Shown here piece after piece: positions 44,095-52,574 of a stretch of DNA of 64,000 nucleotides. Positions within the stretch are counted from its first letter, which is position 1, and every line of letters begins with the position of its first letter. A model generated the notes under the pieces. That model was given only the letters and a program-made list of their open reading frames with translations. It was not told the origin of the DNA and searched no databases. The translations under genes and the position numbers were made by a program. The stretch is from Candidatus Aramenus sulfurataquae. GTDB lineage: Archaea > Thermoproteota > Thermoprotei_A > Sulfolobales > Sulfolobaceae. The stretch is from contig ASRH01000001.1 in assembly GCA_000565255.1 (NCBI GenBank), positions 124,001 through 188,000 on the forward strand. The letters run 5' to 3'.

Positions 44095-44743
44095 CTATAA
44101 CGCACCTCTCGCACAGGGGCTTCCTAGCCTTGCAAGTATTTCTGCCGTGAGCTATTAATAGGTGATGGGCCCTCAGATAGTCCTTAGGCTGGAAGAGTCT
44201 CATGAGCCCTTTAGAGATCTCTTGGTACGTCGAACCCTTTATTCCTAAGCGCTCGGATATCCTCTTAATATGTGTGTCAACAGGAAAGTACTCGTAGCCC
44301 TTACAAGTTAGGAGAACTACGTCAGCAGTCTTCTCTCCAACCCCTGGCAACGCAAGGAGAGTCTTCCTGGCCTCTTCCTTCTGGAGGTTAAGTACGTGTT
44401 CTAAGGAACCGCTGTATTTCTCCAAGATTATGTTGGAGATCTCCTTTATCCTCTTGGCCTTAACGTTGTAGATCCCAATGTACCTTATCGCCTCCCCTAT
44501 CTCCCTTTCGTCGGCCGCGGCCAGCTTCTTGGGGGTCACCCCTACTCTCTTCTCAAGCTCCTCAAATGCCCTGTAGGTTCCCTTGTCCGTAGAGTTCTGA
44601 GAAAGGAGTGTGGCTATTAGTACCTTAAAGCAATCCCCAGTGTTAAGCCAAACGTCGTAGGCTACGAAGTCCTTTGGGTCTATCGTGTACTGCGACGCGA
44701 GCTTCTCTACAATGTAGTCTCCGCTACACCTTGGCCATTCCAC
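44051..44743 (-). CDS. nth: Endonuclease III (DNA glycosylase/AP lyase)
   Basis: 230 aa. Helix-hairpin-helix LPGVGEKTADVV with the catalytic Lys, catalytic Asp in FPVDTHIKRISERLG, and the C-terminal Fe-S loop CKARKPLCERCVIGECC (C-X6-C-X2-C-X5-C). Repairs oxidised pyrimidines. It is the gene that borders the ups cluster in Sulfolobales. Here the next gene on the far side is a small plus-strand HTH gene and then the UpsE-like gene. Confidence 0.94.
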   Translation of the reverse strand: MEWPRCSGDYIVEKLASQYTIDPKDFVAYDVWLNTGDCFKVLIATLLSQNSTDKGTYRAFEELEKRVGVTPKKLAAADEREIGEAIRYIGIYNVKAKRIKEISNIILEKYSGSLEHVLNLQKEEARKTLLALPGVGEKTADVVLLTCKGYEYFPVDTHIKRISERLGIKGSTYQEISKGLMRLFQPKDYLRAHHLLIAHGRNTCKARKPLCERCVIGECCRYYNTEFRGR

Positions 44744-44799
44744 GACAGAAATATAGTGCCCACTGACTTTTAAGGTGAAGGTTCAAAAAGTGTTATCAA

Positions 44800-45060
44800 A
44801 TGTACGAGATCAAAGTGGTCCTTGAGGCAATTAGGGAGGGGTCAGTTAATCCGGGCGAAGTAGTAATAAAGACTAAACTTCCTAGGTATGAGGTGTTGGC
44901 CCTATTTCACGTCCTAGAGGGTTTAGGGCTAATTGAGACGATCTATTCCAAGGGCTCTCATAAAGTGTATAGGCTCACAAAGAAAGGGGAAGAGATTCTA
45001 GAAGGACTAGAGAAAGGAGACGTAATCGATGTAGTAACGAGAGAGGCAACACAGACTTAG
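44800..45060 (+). CDS. Small winged-helix DNA-binding protein
   Basis: 86 aa. A single winged helix: VVIKTKLPRYEVLALFHVLEGLGLIETIYSKGSHKVYRLTKKG (about residues 21-63), with the wing at SKGSHKVYRLT. It sits between nth (divergent) and the UpsE-like gene (convergent, 7 bp away), in the place where pilin genes would be expected. Target genes are unknown. Confidence 0.78.
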   Translation: MYEIKVVLEAIREGSVNPGEVVIKTKLPRYEVLALFHVLEGLGLIETIYSKGSHKVYRLTKKGEEILEGLEKGDVIDVVTREATQT

Positions 45061-45067
45061 TCAGCCC

Positions 45068-46297
45068 TCATTTGCCTAGGTATTCTCGAAGAATTTGCCG
45101 TATCTGAATTTCGTCGCTCACGTTGTCTTCTACCACTCTTTCTAGGAGCTCTCTTCTGCTATGTAGCCTTTCACCAATATCGTTTAACCCGCCTTTATTA
45201 CGTAATGCAAGAGCCTTTGGCGATAGGTTTAATCTCCTCACAACCGTCTTTCTCCTAAGCTTATCCACAGAGTACACTCTCAAGTCCTTATCGTATATGG
45301 CTATGCCAGAGAGCCTAGCCAGGAACAAGTGCTTGTACCTTTTTCCTAAGTAGCTAACTATAAGGCTCATGATATCCCTGACGCTCCTCAGATCAGTAAA
45401 GAGTATCATACTATTACATGGACAACTAAGGAGGCTCTTGAGGAGGTTAAGACGCATGTCGGCTAAGACTACGTCAGGCTGAGAAGCAGCTAAGAAGTTC
45501 GAGAGGTCCTCTGAACTTATCCTCGCGTCTACCTTTAACCAGTTCCTTCCCTCGAAATTGAACTTAGGCGAGCTTTCGATAGTGACTATCTTTAAGTCAC
45601 TCTTGGACAATAACAAGATAGAGTTCATTAGGGCTTTAGTAGCGTAAGGGTTGCCGCCAATTACGTAAAGACCACCTTGCTCCATACCTTCCCATAGATA
45701 GGCTAAAGCGTCGAAATTGCATTTTAAATCTCTGCACACCTTAGATATGGAAGGAGTAGTGCTAAACCTCTTAATTACCTCTAGCTGGAAACCTTCTTCA
45801 GACTTGTATTCTACCACCTTGTGTCCTTCTGGAGTATAGGACTCCGCGTAAACGCCATCCTTCCCAAGGTTAAACCTATCCTGAAGGTCCTCCAACTCCC
45901 TTTGGTCAACAAATATTAAGTTGCTTGCCAGTCTAAGATAGTTTTTAAACGTCGTATGAACCACTTTTACGGGAATCCCTAAGCCATAGCATTCCACTCT
46001 TTCTACTTTCTCGTCGTAAATAGGAATTGTCAAGTCGCCGTACTTGACCTTCTTGAACACGTAATAGCTTAGGAGCTCTGGATCTCCCTCAACCTTAGAC
46101 TCGCTAACCATCCGAAGTACTCGTTCGTAGGTAACGTTTACCTTTGACTTAAGAAGGGATTTTGCAAACTTTTCCACAGTCCTCTTAAGCTCGGGGTTAA
46201 GGTAGGGCTCTTGGACTAAGTAAAGTCCAACCCCATCTACGTCCTTTATAGTTACCGTGGCCGAGTACACTTTGTACTGGGCTAGTATTCTCTCCAT
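45068..46297 (-). CDS. UpsE/GspE-like type IV pilus ATPase, catalytically degenerate
   Basis: 409 aa. The whole length follows the archaeal secretion ATPase pattern. YxV-x-EPYLNPEL is in the N-domain, VERVECYGLGIPVKVVH about residues 98-114, EVIKRFSTTPSISKV at 173-187, and DALAYLWEGMEQGGLYVIGG before the P-loop. Catalytic parts are lost. GGNPYATK (214-221) replaces the Walker A GGTxxGKT, IVTIESSP (237-244) stands for IVTIEDTP, PDVVLADMR (274-282) replaces a Walker B ending in GE-x-R, and no His box is present around 288-305. It is shorter than typical UpsE. It follows the UpsX-like gene by 25 bp. Most likely an inactive remnant or a repurposed scaffold. Confidence 0.72.
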   Translation of the reverse strand: MERILAQYKVYSATVTIKDVDGVGLYLVQEPYLNPELKRTVEKFAKSLLKSKVNVTYERVLRMVSESKVEGDPELLSYYVFKKVKYGDLTIPIYDEKVERVECYGLGIPVKVVHTTFKNYLRLASNLIFVDQRELEDLQDRFNLGKDGVYAESYTPEGHKVVEYKSEEGFQLEVIKRFSTTPSISKVCRDLKCNFDALAYLWEGMEQGGLYVIGGNPYATKALMNSILLLSKSDLKIVTIESSPKFNFEGRNWLKVDARISSEDLSNFLAASQPDVVLADMRLNLLKSLLSCPCNSMILFTDLRSVRDIMSLIVSYLGKRYKHLFLARLSGIAIYDKDLRVYSVDKLRRKTVVRRLNLSPKALALRNKGGLNDIGERLHSRRELLERVVEDNVSDEIQIRQILREYLGK

Positions 46298-46322
46298 ACC
46301 ACTCTTAGCAATTTAAGAGAAG

Positions 46323-48317
46323 TTACGCGAGTCCGAAACTACTCAGTATCTCCCGGAGCTTTACTGAGTCGAGCAATGCCTTCTTAAGGGCCGTATCCAT
46401 TGTTCCAAGCTTAAAATCTTGTGTCACTGTTCTTACCCCTATGTAACTCCTGATCCTTATCGTATTCCACGAAGGATCAAAGGGAAACAGTATCTTAGCA
46501 GGAAAACCCCTGTAGACATTTAGGCCGTAGAAGACCTCCATGGGAAACGTGAAGAAAGTGACGGGTTTTACGATCAAGTAATTCTCCTCGAGGGTTACCT
46601 CTAGCCTTATGACCGGCCTCTTCACGCCTAGAACGTCGTAGCATACTTCGTCAAAGCCACGTGAGAAGCAAACGCTCTGAAAACCATTCTTTACCTCTAT
46701 TTCCCTGCCTTCAAGAGTGACATTCTCGCCAGAAACCCCGATTATCAGTCCCCTGAAGTAGTTGGGGTAATGCCTTACTCTTTCCCAAGTAAATACCCCA
46801 TCATCCCTCAAAAAGCTCAACTCTCTAACGTGACCGCGGTTCCTGGCCAGCTTGACTACCTTGATTGGCGGATTCACCAACTTAACTGGAACGACGAAGT
46901 CCTTAAGAAAGGAAACGCCTTTACCCCTAATTAGGTACGCCGAGACCACCACGTTATCCTCAGGATGACTGAGGCTTAATGGTTGGACGACGTTAATAAC
47001 GCCCTTGGTGTTTTTCACTTCCAACCTAGCCTCTTGGTTGCCTACCTTTAACGATATGCCCGTAGGAAGCCTAGTTGGAATTTCGTATGCTAATACGCCC
47101 TTGAGTAGCGCGTTGTGCTCAGTGCCCTTCACTTTGCCCTCTGGAGAGTACATAACCTCGCCATCAAAGCTTACCCTAGGTTTTTCCGAGGAAAACTTCA
47201 GTATCCTACTTTCGGAGTAAAAAGGGTTCCAGAGCGCGATCTCAACTTCGGCGTTCTCAAAATGTTCTGGCTCTAGCTCTACGATTCTGTAATCATCCAT
47301 TTCCTCCTCGCTCACCACAACCAGAGGTTTGCTAAAACTAACGTTAAAGTATTTATCGTACGCTATCCTTATTTTCGAGGTTGCGCTATTTTTGTCGTTA
47401 ATCACCCTTAGAATCCCCCTGCTGATTCCGCTATCCACAACTCCAAAGTAATTGGTTTCCGACAAGGCAAAAAGCCTCCTGTTGTCAGCTACGACGCTGG
47501 AGGGCTTTAGGGAGAAGATGGGGTTGAGCTCCGAGTCGTACACAGACGTATTTTCCATGGAACCCAAGATTAGAAAATTAGAGTTAACGTAGCTTCTGTC
47601 CTCTGTCGCCTCGGCCTCGATTTGCGTCCAGCTCCAGTTGCTGAAGATTTTCGCTGAGGAATCGCAGAGGAACACAATTTTATCTAACATTTCGCCGAGA
47701 AAATAGGAAGAGCCGTTGCAGAATCCTATTAGCCTATCTTCAAGGTAAATCCTATTTCCGCGCTTAAAGACCTTTCCTCTAGAGGTTAAGCCTAGGAAGT
47801 AACCCTCTCTTTTGAAGGAAGTCACGTTTAGCTTTTCGTCTATCACCTTAGTTTCTCCCTCAAATACTAATGAGGTAAACCTTCTCGTGACGTAGAAGTC
47901 TAGAGGGGCTTCTAGCTCCAACATCTTGCCTTGAGCAAAGAGCAAAGCCCTCCGCTTTCCCGCTAGCAGCGTCCTTCCCATGTACCTTATTAGTTTAAAG
48001 AACTGCTCCCCTTCAAACGAGTACCAATCCCCCACTCTCACAATCTCGTAAAAAGAATCCTCCACCCTCACGAAGACTACATCTGCGTGGTTGCTAGTTC
48101 TCATAACTTCGCTCTTGCCCTTGGAAAAGGAGATAATGGAGTTACCCTTCTGGTAAATCCACTTTCCTTCTCCTAGTTGGAGTTCAGGGTAGAGTGAGGC
48201 CCTAGGCTCTTCCAATGCCTCTGAGTTTAACTTAACCTTGGAGTCCTCAAAGTCTAGCCAGAAATTTATTGGAGGTAGCTCTAGCTTAGTAAGGTACGTA
48301 AATACTGGATGTTTCAT
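46323..48317 (-). CDS. UpsX-like protein of unknown function
   Basis: 664 aa, predicted mostly beta, no signal peptide and no membrane segment. Many short strand-turn units with W/Y and G (for example YFLGLTSRGKVFKRGNRIYLEDR and VVDSGISRGILRV) suggest a beta-propeller-like first half followed by immunoglobulin-like segments. Identification as UpsX rests on size, on position directly upstream of a UpsE-like gene, and on the surrounding ups-associated block; sequence similarity to UpsX could not be tested. In Sulfolobus UpsX has no known function. It lies 25 bp after cbiE, with its own TATA-like box. Confidence 0.6.
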   Translation of the reverse strand: MKHPVFTYLTKLELPPINFWLDFEDSKVKLNSEALEEPRASLYPELQLGEGKWIYQKGNSIISFSKGKSEVMRTSNHADVVFVRVEDSFYEIVRVGDWYSFEGEQFFKLIRYMGRTLLAGKRRALLFAQGKMLELEAPLDFYVTRRFTSLVFEGETKVIDEKLNVTSFKREGYFLGLTSRGKVFKRGNRIYLEDRLIGFCNGSSYFLGEMLDKIVFLCDSSAKIFSNWSWTQIEAEATEDRSYVNSNFLILGSMENTSVYDSELNPIFSLKPSSVVADNRRLFALSETNYFGVVDSGISRGILRVINDKNSATSKIRIAYDKYFNVSFSKPLVVVSEEEMDDYRIVELEPEHFENAEVEIALWNPFYSESRILKFSSEKPRVSFDGEVMYSPEGKVKGTEHNALLKGVLAYEIPTRLPTGISLKVGNQEARLEVKNTKGVINVVQPLSLSHPEDNVVVSAYLIRGKGVSFLKDFVVPVKLVNPPIKVVKLARNRGHVRELSFLRDDGVFTWERVRHYPNYFRGLIIGVSGENVTLEGREIEVKNGFQSVCFSRGFDEVCYDVLGVKRPVIRLEVTLEENYLIVKPVTFFTFPMEVFYGLNVYRGFPAKILFPFDPSWNTIRIRSYIGVRTVTQDFKLGTMDTALKKALLDSVKLREILSSFGLA

Positions 48318-48330
48318 TTGGCCTAGGTGT

Positions 48331-48340
48331 TAAATTTAGA
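48331..48340 (-). promoter_or_regulatory. TATA-like box upstream of the UpsX-like gene
   Basis: TCTAAATTTA on the minus strand, 14-23 bp upstream of the ATG at 48317, slightly closer than ideal. An ATTTTC hexamer, matching the A(N)TTTC element of UV-induced Sulfolobales promoters, lies further upstream at 48355-48360 (minus), inside the end of cbiE. Confidence 0.35.
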
Positions 48341-48342
48341 AC

Positions 48343-48978
48343 TCACGGTTTCACGAAAATAACCGCAAGCCCTTTGAGGTCTAGGCTAGCTAGCTCAGAG
48401 GCCTTCCCCCTTATAACCTTTTCCGTAGGAAGGCTAAGGTCTAGGCACACTCCCACTTCTGCATCCCGTCTAACCCCGTGAGCGATTAGGTTCCTTATGT
48501 TATCCCCTACGGAGAGATATGGATTAGGTAAAACGTAAACCCCTAGCCCTAGATTGAGCGCTTTCGACACCTTATCTGCCTTGTTATCGTACCTAAGCGA
48601 AATAATCGCGGAGTCGTCTAACCTTTCCCCAAGACGAGAGGCGCAAAGTTGAACTGAGCTCACTCCGGGCTCCACATAGGGGGTCTTTATCACCTTCCCA
48701 AGCCCCGCCAACATTGGATCCCCCGTGGACAGGAATACCTTAGTCCCCTCCAGCTTCTTTGCCTCCTCTAGTTGGCTGTAGAACTCCGAGTCTGACCTAA
48801 GGTAAATTAGCTCCGCGTCAGTTAACGCTTTCAAGCTCTCTAGAATCCTCTTGTCGCCTATCACGTAATCCGCTACCTTGATCTCCTCGATTAACTTTAG
48901 GGTGAAGTAGCTGTAATGGCCTGGACCGGCCCCTATAACCTTAACGTAAGTACTTTTCGCTTCCTTTCGAGTAGCCAA
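48343..48978 (-). CDS. cbiE: Cobalt-precorrin-7 (C5)-methyltransferase, CbiE
   Basis: 211 aa. SAM-dependent tetrapyrrole methyltransferase. The N-terminal VKVIGAGPGHYSYFTL, LSTGDPMLAGLGK and PGVSSVQLCASRLG segments are the standard CbiE/CobL-N signatures. It methylates C5 late in corrin synthesis; the decarboxylating partner CbiT is not in the window. It overlaps cbiD by 38 bp, and no better start is available downstream. Confidence 0.87.
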   Translation of the reverse strand: MATRKEAKSTYVKVIGAGPGHYSYFTLKLIEEIKVADYVIGDKRILESLKALTDAELIYLRSDSEFYSQLEEAKKLEGTKVFLSTGDPMLAGLGKVIKTPYVEPGVSSVQLCASRLGERLDDSAIISLRYDNKADKVSKALNLGLGVYVLPNPYLSVGDNIRNLIAHGVRRDAEVGVCLDLSLPTEKVIRGKASELASLDLKGLAVIFVKP

Positions 48979-50092
48979 CTATATCTCCCTTCATGTTGAT
49001 GAGGATGGTGTAAACTTTTGACCTTTTTTGCACTAGCTCCTCGGCGTTCTGGGATATCTTGTCTGCAATGTCGCTAAAGATTTCGAAGTAGTTATAGTTT
49101 GATAGCAGGTCTATTGCCTCGTCTGTGGTCTTGCACTCAAAAATCTTCCTGATCACATCGCTCCCTACTCCGTGCTTCGCTGCGTACGCCGCTATGGTCT
49201 CTATCCTTCCATCGCCATACTTATAGTGGGTATTCCAGATCTTGATGGCGTTTTTGACCATTTTCCCCACGTGACCCATGAGGACAATTTCCTTAAAACC
49301 CCTTTTAGCTGCTGCCTTAACCATTCCTCCCACGAAGATCGCCATTTGGACTATGGACCCTGGGTCTACGTTGAGCAACTTCCTTGCGGCGGTTTCGCCT
49401 ATGTTTCCTGGCACCATAACAACCGTGGTATAGCCCTTCTCCTTTACAACGTCCAGCTGTTCCACCATTGAGGCGAACCACGAGATTAAGCTCATAGGTT
49501 TCACTATACCACTTGTGCCCAGTACTGAAACCCCTCCCTCTATTCCAAGCCTCGGGTTGAAAGTTCTCTGGGCTATCCTCTCTCCATCTGGTGCATCTAC
49601 TACAACCTCTGCCCCAAACTTATCCCCTAAAATCTCCTTTAGGTTGTCTATCAACTGCTTCCTCGGCACTGGGTTTATTGCTGGCTCGCCCTCTTCTACG
49701 GGAAGCCCTCTAGTCCTTGCAACCCCGATGCCCTTACCTGCTATTAGTGTAACGTAACCAACGTCATCGTTTAACCTCATCCTAACCCTGAACTCCATTC
49801 CGTTTGTATCGTCAGGGTCGTCGCCCCCGTTCTTGGTAACGCTAGCCTCAGCCCACTCGCCCTCAAGCTTTACGTAGTTTACAGGGATCTCTATCCTTAA
49901 GCCAATTGGCGTTGACACAACTACGGCGTTTACTAGTTTGCCGTACTTCAAGGCTATCGCGCAAGCCTTAGCCCCCGCAGCTATGGTGCTCCCAGTCGTG
50001 TAGCCGAACTTCATAATCTGTCTCTTGGCTACTTTAGCGTTGGAGAGGGAAGGGCTCTTGGGATTGTAATCCAGGGGAATCCTTACGCTCAT
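48941..50092 (-). CDS. cbiD: Cobalt-precorrin-5B (C1)-methyltransferase, CbiD
   Basis: 383 aa. CbiD signatures include KFGYTTGSTIAAGAKACAIAL near the N-terminus, VTKNGGDDPDDTNGMEF, and GTSGIVKPMS in the middle. CbiD marks the oxygen-independent (early cobalt) route to cobalamin. It overlaps the upstream methyltransferase gene by 4 bp and cbiE by 38 bp. Confidence 0.93.
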   Translation of the reverse strand: MSVRIPLDYNPKSPSLSNAKVAKRQIMKFGYTTGSTIAAGAKACAIALKYGKLVNAVVVSTPIGLRIEIPVNYVKLEGEWAEASVTKNGGDDPDDTNGMEFRVRMRLNDDVGYVTLIAGKGIGVARTRGLPVEEGEPAINPVPRKQLIDNLKEILGDKFGAEVVVDAPDGERIAQRTFNPRLGIEGGVSVLGTSGIVKPMSLISWFASMVEQLDVVKEKGYTTVVMVPGNIGETAARKLLNVDPGSIVQMAIFVGGMVKAAAKRGFKEIVLMGHVGKMVKNAIKIWNTHYKYGDGRIETIAAYAAKHGVGSDVIRKIFECKTTDEAIDLLSNYNYFEIFSDIADKISQNAEELVQKRSKVYTILINMKGDIVGYSKGSEKYLR

Positions 50093-51171
50093 CTTAGTTT
50101 CTCTAGTTTTACCTTGGTTATAAAAAAAGATTCCGTAAAGTGAACGCTAGAGAAAAACCTCACAGACGAGACCCTTGGACTGTAACCGTTAGAACCAACG
50201 TTTAGAGGCCTTTCAGTAGCGTGTCCTATCTTCTCAAAGTGGGCCTCTCCCTCTTCATAGAACAGGGAACAGACCGCGTAAACCATTTCTTTGGCCTTGA
50301 TTTTTAGCGCCTCCCTTAGGATGCCCCTTTGCAGTTCGGCGTAATGCTTTACCTTCCTATTGTCCTTAAGGGTTAACAATATTGAGGGCTCGTTGTTTAT
50401 CATACCGGATGAGGAACACGGGGCGTCTAAGAGTACCTTATCTGCCCTCAACTCCGGAAGGTATGAGGAGTCCTGGCGCACGAATTCGACCTTGTCCATG
50501 TTGACGCCGAACTTCTTTAGCAAGAACCTCTCCTTTTCTAACCTTCCTATGTCGATATCAGACAGGATCATTTTAGCCTTGTTATCCGTGAGCTCAGCTA
50601 TTAGTTCAGCCTTAATGCCAGGAGCCGAGGCTAGGTCTATCACAATTTCCTCCCTTGACGGGTTTAAGGCCATCACTACGGCTACACTGGCCTTATCTTG
50701 GATCACTACCTCGTATTTATTAAACTCCTCGGTCTTGGTTAGATCCCCCTTTAAGAGTCTATAAATAAATGGGAAGTCCTTATCCCTCTCAAATTCTATC
50801 CCCCTCTCGGCTAACCTCTTGAGAACCTTATCCTCGTCAGCCTTAAGCGCATTTACCCTAAACCAAGTGAACTTATTTGGCAAAGACCTCTCTAGAGCAT
50901 CAACGTCTAAGTACTTCGAGAGCTCCTCCCTCATCCACTCGGGGAAAACTGGCCTTGAACTTGCATATAGGAACTGCCTTACCTTTTGCGACCTCTTCTT
51001 GCCATTGAGAGAAAAGTAACTCAAGATCAGCAGCCTGGATTTCTCGTACAGCTCGTCGTAGTTTGCCCTTACCTTATGCTTTTCCTTGGCCCGCTTAAAC
51101 GCAACAGGAAGTGGATATCCCCTTTCTGCGTAGTAAAGGACTGAGGTTAGGAACTTCTCAAAGCTCACCAA
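50089..51171 (-). CDS. NOL1/NOP2/Sun-type RNA m5C methyltransferase
   Basis: 360 aa. An N-terminal RNA-binding-like helical region precedes the Rossmann methyltransferase domain: DLASAPGIKAELIAEL (SAM), LSDIDIGRLEKE, DAPCSSSGM (motif IV Cys) and YAVCSLFYEEGE (motif VI Cys, catalytic). The target, tRNA or rRNA, is unknown. It sits inside the cobalamin run, overlapping cbiC by 14 bp and cbiD by 4 bp. This may reflect only a shared transcript. Confidence 0.87.
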   Translation of the reverse strand: MVSFEKFLTSVLYYAERGYPLPVAFKRAKEKHKVRANYDELYEKSRLLILSYFSLNGKKRSQKVRQFLYASSRPVFPEWMREELSKYLDVDALERSLPNKFTWFRVNALKADEDKVLKRLAERGIEFERDKDFPFIYRLLKGDLTKTEEFNKYEVVIQDKASVAVVMALNPSREEIVIDLASAPGIKAELIAELTDNKAKMILSDIDIGRLEKERFLLKKFGVNMDKVEFVRQDSSYLPELRADKVLLDAPCSSSGMINNEPSILLTLKDNRKVKHYAELQRGILREALKIKAKEMVYAVCSLFYEEGEAHFEKIGHATERPLNVGSNGYSPRVSSVRFFSSVHFTESFFITKVKLEKLR

Positions 51172-51715
51172 GCTCCACCAGTGCCTTTACCAACGAAATG
51201 CCTAAGGCTACTCCTCCCTTCACGCTTATGTTAGTAATGAACTCTACCGGTAACTTTGTAAGCTCTATCTTGGCCTTTAGGGCATTAACGAATCCTACCG
51301 GCACTCCTATGACTACCGCAGGTTTTACTTCCTCCCTTTTGATCATCTCGTTAAGGGTGAGGAGCGCCAAGGGGCTGGTACCTATCATTACTACCTTTCC
51401 GTCCATTTCCTTTCCCATTTCCTCTATTAAGTCAATTGAGTAGTAGTTGTTCCTCCTAGTTTTCGGTTCCCTGTATATAGCTAGATCACCTAGGCCTGTC
51501 CTGGCCATCTTAGTGTCAACAATCACTCCCCCCTTAACGAGCCTTTTACCCAAGGATATTGCGTTTTGGGAAAACCTGAGTGTACCAATTAAATCTAGGT
51601 CCCCTGTTGCCCTTATTGCCCTCATTATCACCTTGGCTTTTTCGGGGTCGTCTAGAGGTAGAATTTTTCTCAGTATTTCCTCTGCCTGCCTCTCAATATT
51701 ACTAAAGTTGCCCAC
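51158..51715 (-). CDS. cbiC: Cobalt-precorrin-8 methylmutase, CbiC
   Basis: 185 aa. CbiC/CobH features are IERQAEEILRKIL, RAIRATGDLDLIGTLRFS, GGVIVDTKMARTGL and AVVIGVPVGFVNALKAK. It moves a methyl from C11 to C12 to make cobyrinate. The conserved His of many homologues is not obvious in the RATGD segment, so activity should be confirmed. First gene of the minus-strand run CbiC - m5C methyltransferase - CbiD - CbiE. Confidence 0.85.
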   Translation of the reverse strand: MGNFSNIERQAEEILRKILPLDDPEKAKVIMRAIRATGDLDLIGTLRFSQNAISLGKRLVKGGVIVDTKMARTGLGDLAIYREPKTRRNNYYSIDLIEEMGKEMDGKVVMIGTSPLALLTLNEMIKREEVKPAVVIGVPVGFVNALKAKIELTKLPVEFITNISVKGGVALGISLVKALVELGEL

Positions 51716-51744
51716 TTGGGGGTCATATTAAACGTTATTGTAGG

Positions 51745-51755
51745 TTATAATAAAA
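51745..51755 (+). promoter_or_regulatory. TATA-like box for the 54-aa membrane protein gene
   Basis: TTATAATAAAA centred 28 bp upstream of the ATG at 51778. Confidence 0.5.
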
Positions 51756-51777
51756 CCATACTTTGCCAATAAATCAT

Positions 51778-51942
51778 ATGATTGAGGAGGTTGTCTCACT
51801 CATCTCAATCGCCTCTTCCATACTCCTTGCCATTTACTTCCCCTCTTATTTCGAGGTTTTGTACCTTCCAGCAGCCTACCTGCTGTTCAAGGCTTTGAGG
51901 CTACTAAGCACCAGCAAAAAGGTCAAAGTAGGTCGTAAGTGA
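51778..51942 (+). CDS. Small membrane protein, 54 aa
   Basis: Reads MIEEVVSLISIASSILLAIY and on to a basic end (STSKKVKVGRK) before a TGA. Two short hydrophobic stretches (about residues 5-20 and 28-38) suggest one hairpin or one long membrane segment with the positive tail inside. A well-placed TATA-like box supports expression. It is divergent from cbiC and overlaps the next minus-strand gene by 20 bp. No family recognised. Confidence 0.55.
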   Translation: MIEEVVSLISIASSILLAIYFPSYFEVLYLPAAYLLFKALRLLSTSKKVKVGRK

Positions 51943-52552
51943 CCTCACCGCAAACCCCCCTTTTCTTACAGAGCTTGAAGAAGCAGTCGAGAGCTTCTCT
52001 ACCCTTGAGCCCTAGTTCCTTAGAGTAGGACTTTATTTCTCCCTTCCTTTCCTGTATTGATGCCGACTCCCTTATCACCACCTTTAGCTTGAGCAAATCG
52101 TCAGTTGAGAGCCTCGTGGAACCAATTAGGCTGATTACTATTGGCAGATCTCCACATTCTTCTTTCCACAGCTCAGACAAGTTTCCCTTTTCCCTAGAAA
52201 TCCTAGAGCAGTCCCCTGACCTCTTGGGTATAGCCTTTGGGTTCAGCAATAACTTCACGAGGTAAAACTCTGTGGAGGAAGAACTATCCACACATACAGA
52301 ACTATAGTTATCGCCCTCTATTCCCAAGCTTTCCAAGACGTAGGCTCCGTTGGAGATTACCTTTACTCCCTTGACGTAGAGGAAGAGAGGTAAGTGTATG
52401 AAGAAAAGGTCAAAATCGCCGTGGTTGAACTTGACCTCATCTACGCTAACCTTCTTTGGTTCCAGTTCAACTCCCCTTGCTACCTCCCCGTTTAACAGGG
52501 GGAGCAAGGGCTTGAGCTCGTCTTCTGCGGTGTACGCGAGGAGTAGCCTCAA
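51923..52552 (-). CDS. Uncharacterised protein, possibly DUF3834-like
   Basis: 209 aa from a TTG start. It starts MRLLLAYTAEDELKPLLPLLNG, followed by FDLFFIHLPLFLYVKGVKVISNGAY, and has Cys-rich segments in the second half (SGDCSRIS; EECGDLP; CFFKLCKKRGVCG). The layout resembles solute-binding or MqnA-like folds, and I link it only tentatively to DUF3834. No signal peptide. Shares a promoter AT-box with the divergent flavoprotein gene. Confidence 0.55.
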   Translation of the reverse strand: MRLLLAYTAEDELKPLLPLLNGEVARGVELEPKKVSVDEVKFNHGDFDLFFIHLPLFLYVKGVKVISNGAYVLESLGIEGDNYSSVCVDSSSSTEFYLVKLLLNPKAIPKRSGDCSRISREKGNLSELWKEECGDLPIVISLIGSTRLSTDDLLKLKVVIRESASIQERKGEIKSYSKELGLKGREALDCFFKLCKKRGVCGEVTYDLL

Positions 52553-52574
52553 TGCCTAAAATCATCTGTTTTCA

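Noticed and set aside
46323-48317. UpsX-like protein as a secreted S-layer or adhesin protein
   Set aside because: No signal peptide, no membrane anchor and few glycosylation sequons near the N-terminus; kept as cytoplasmic protein of unknown role.
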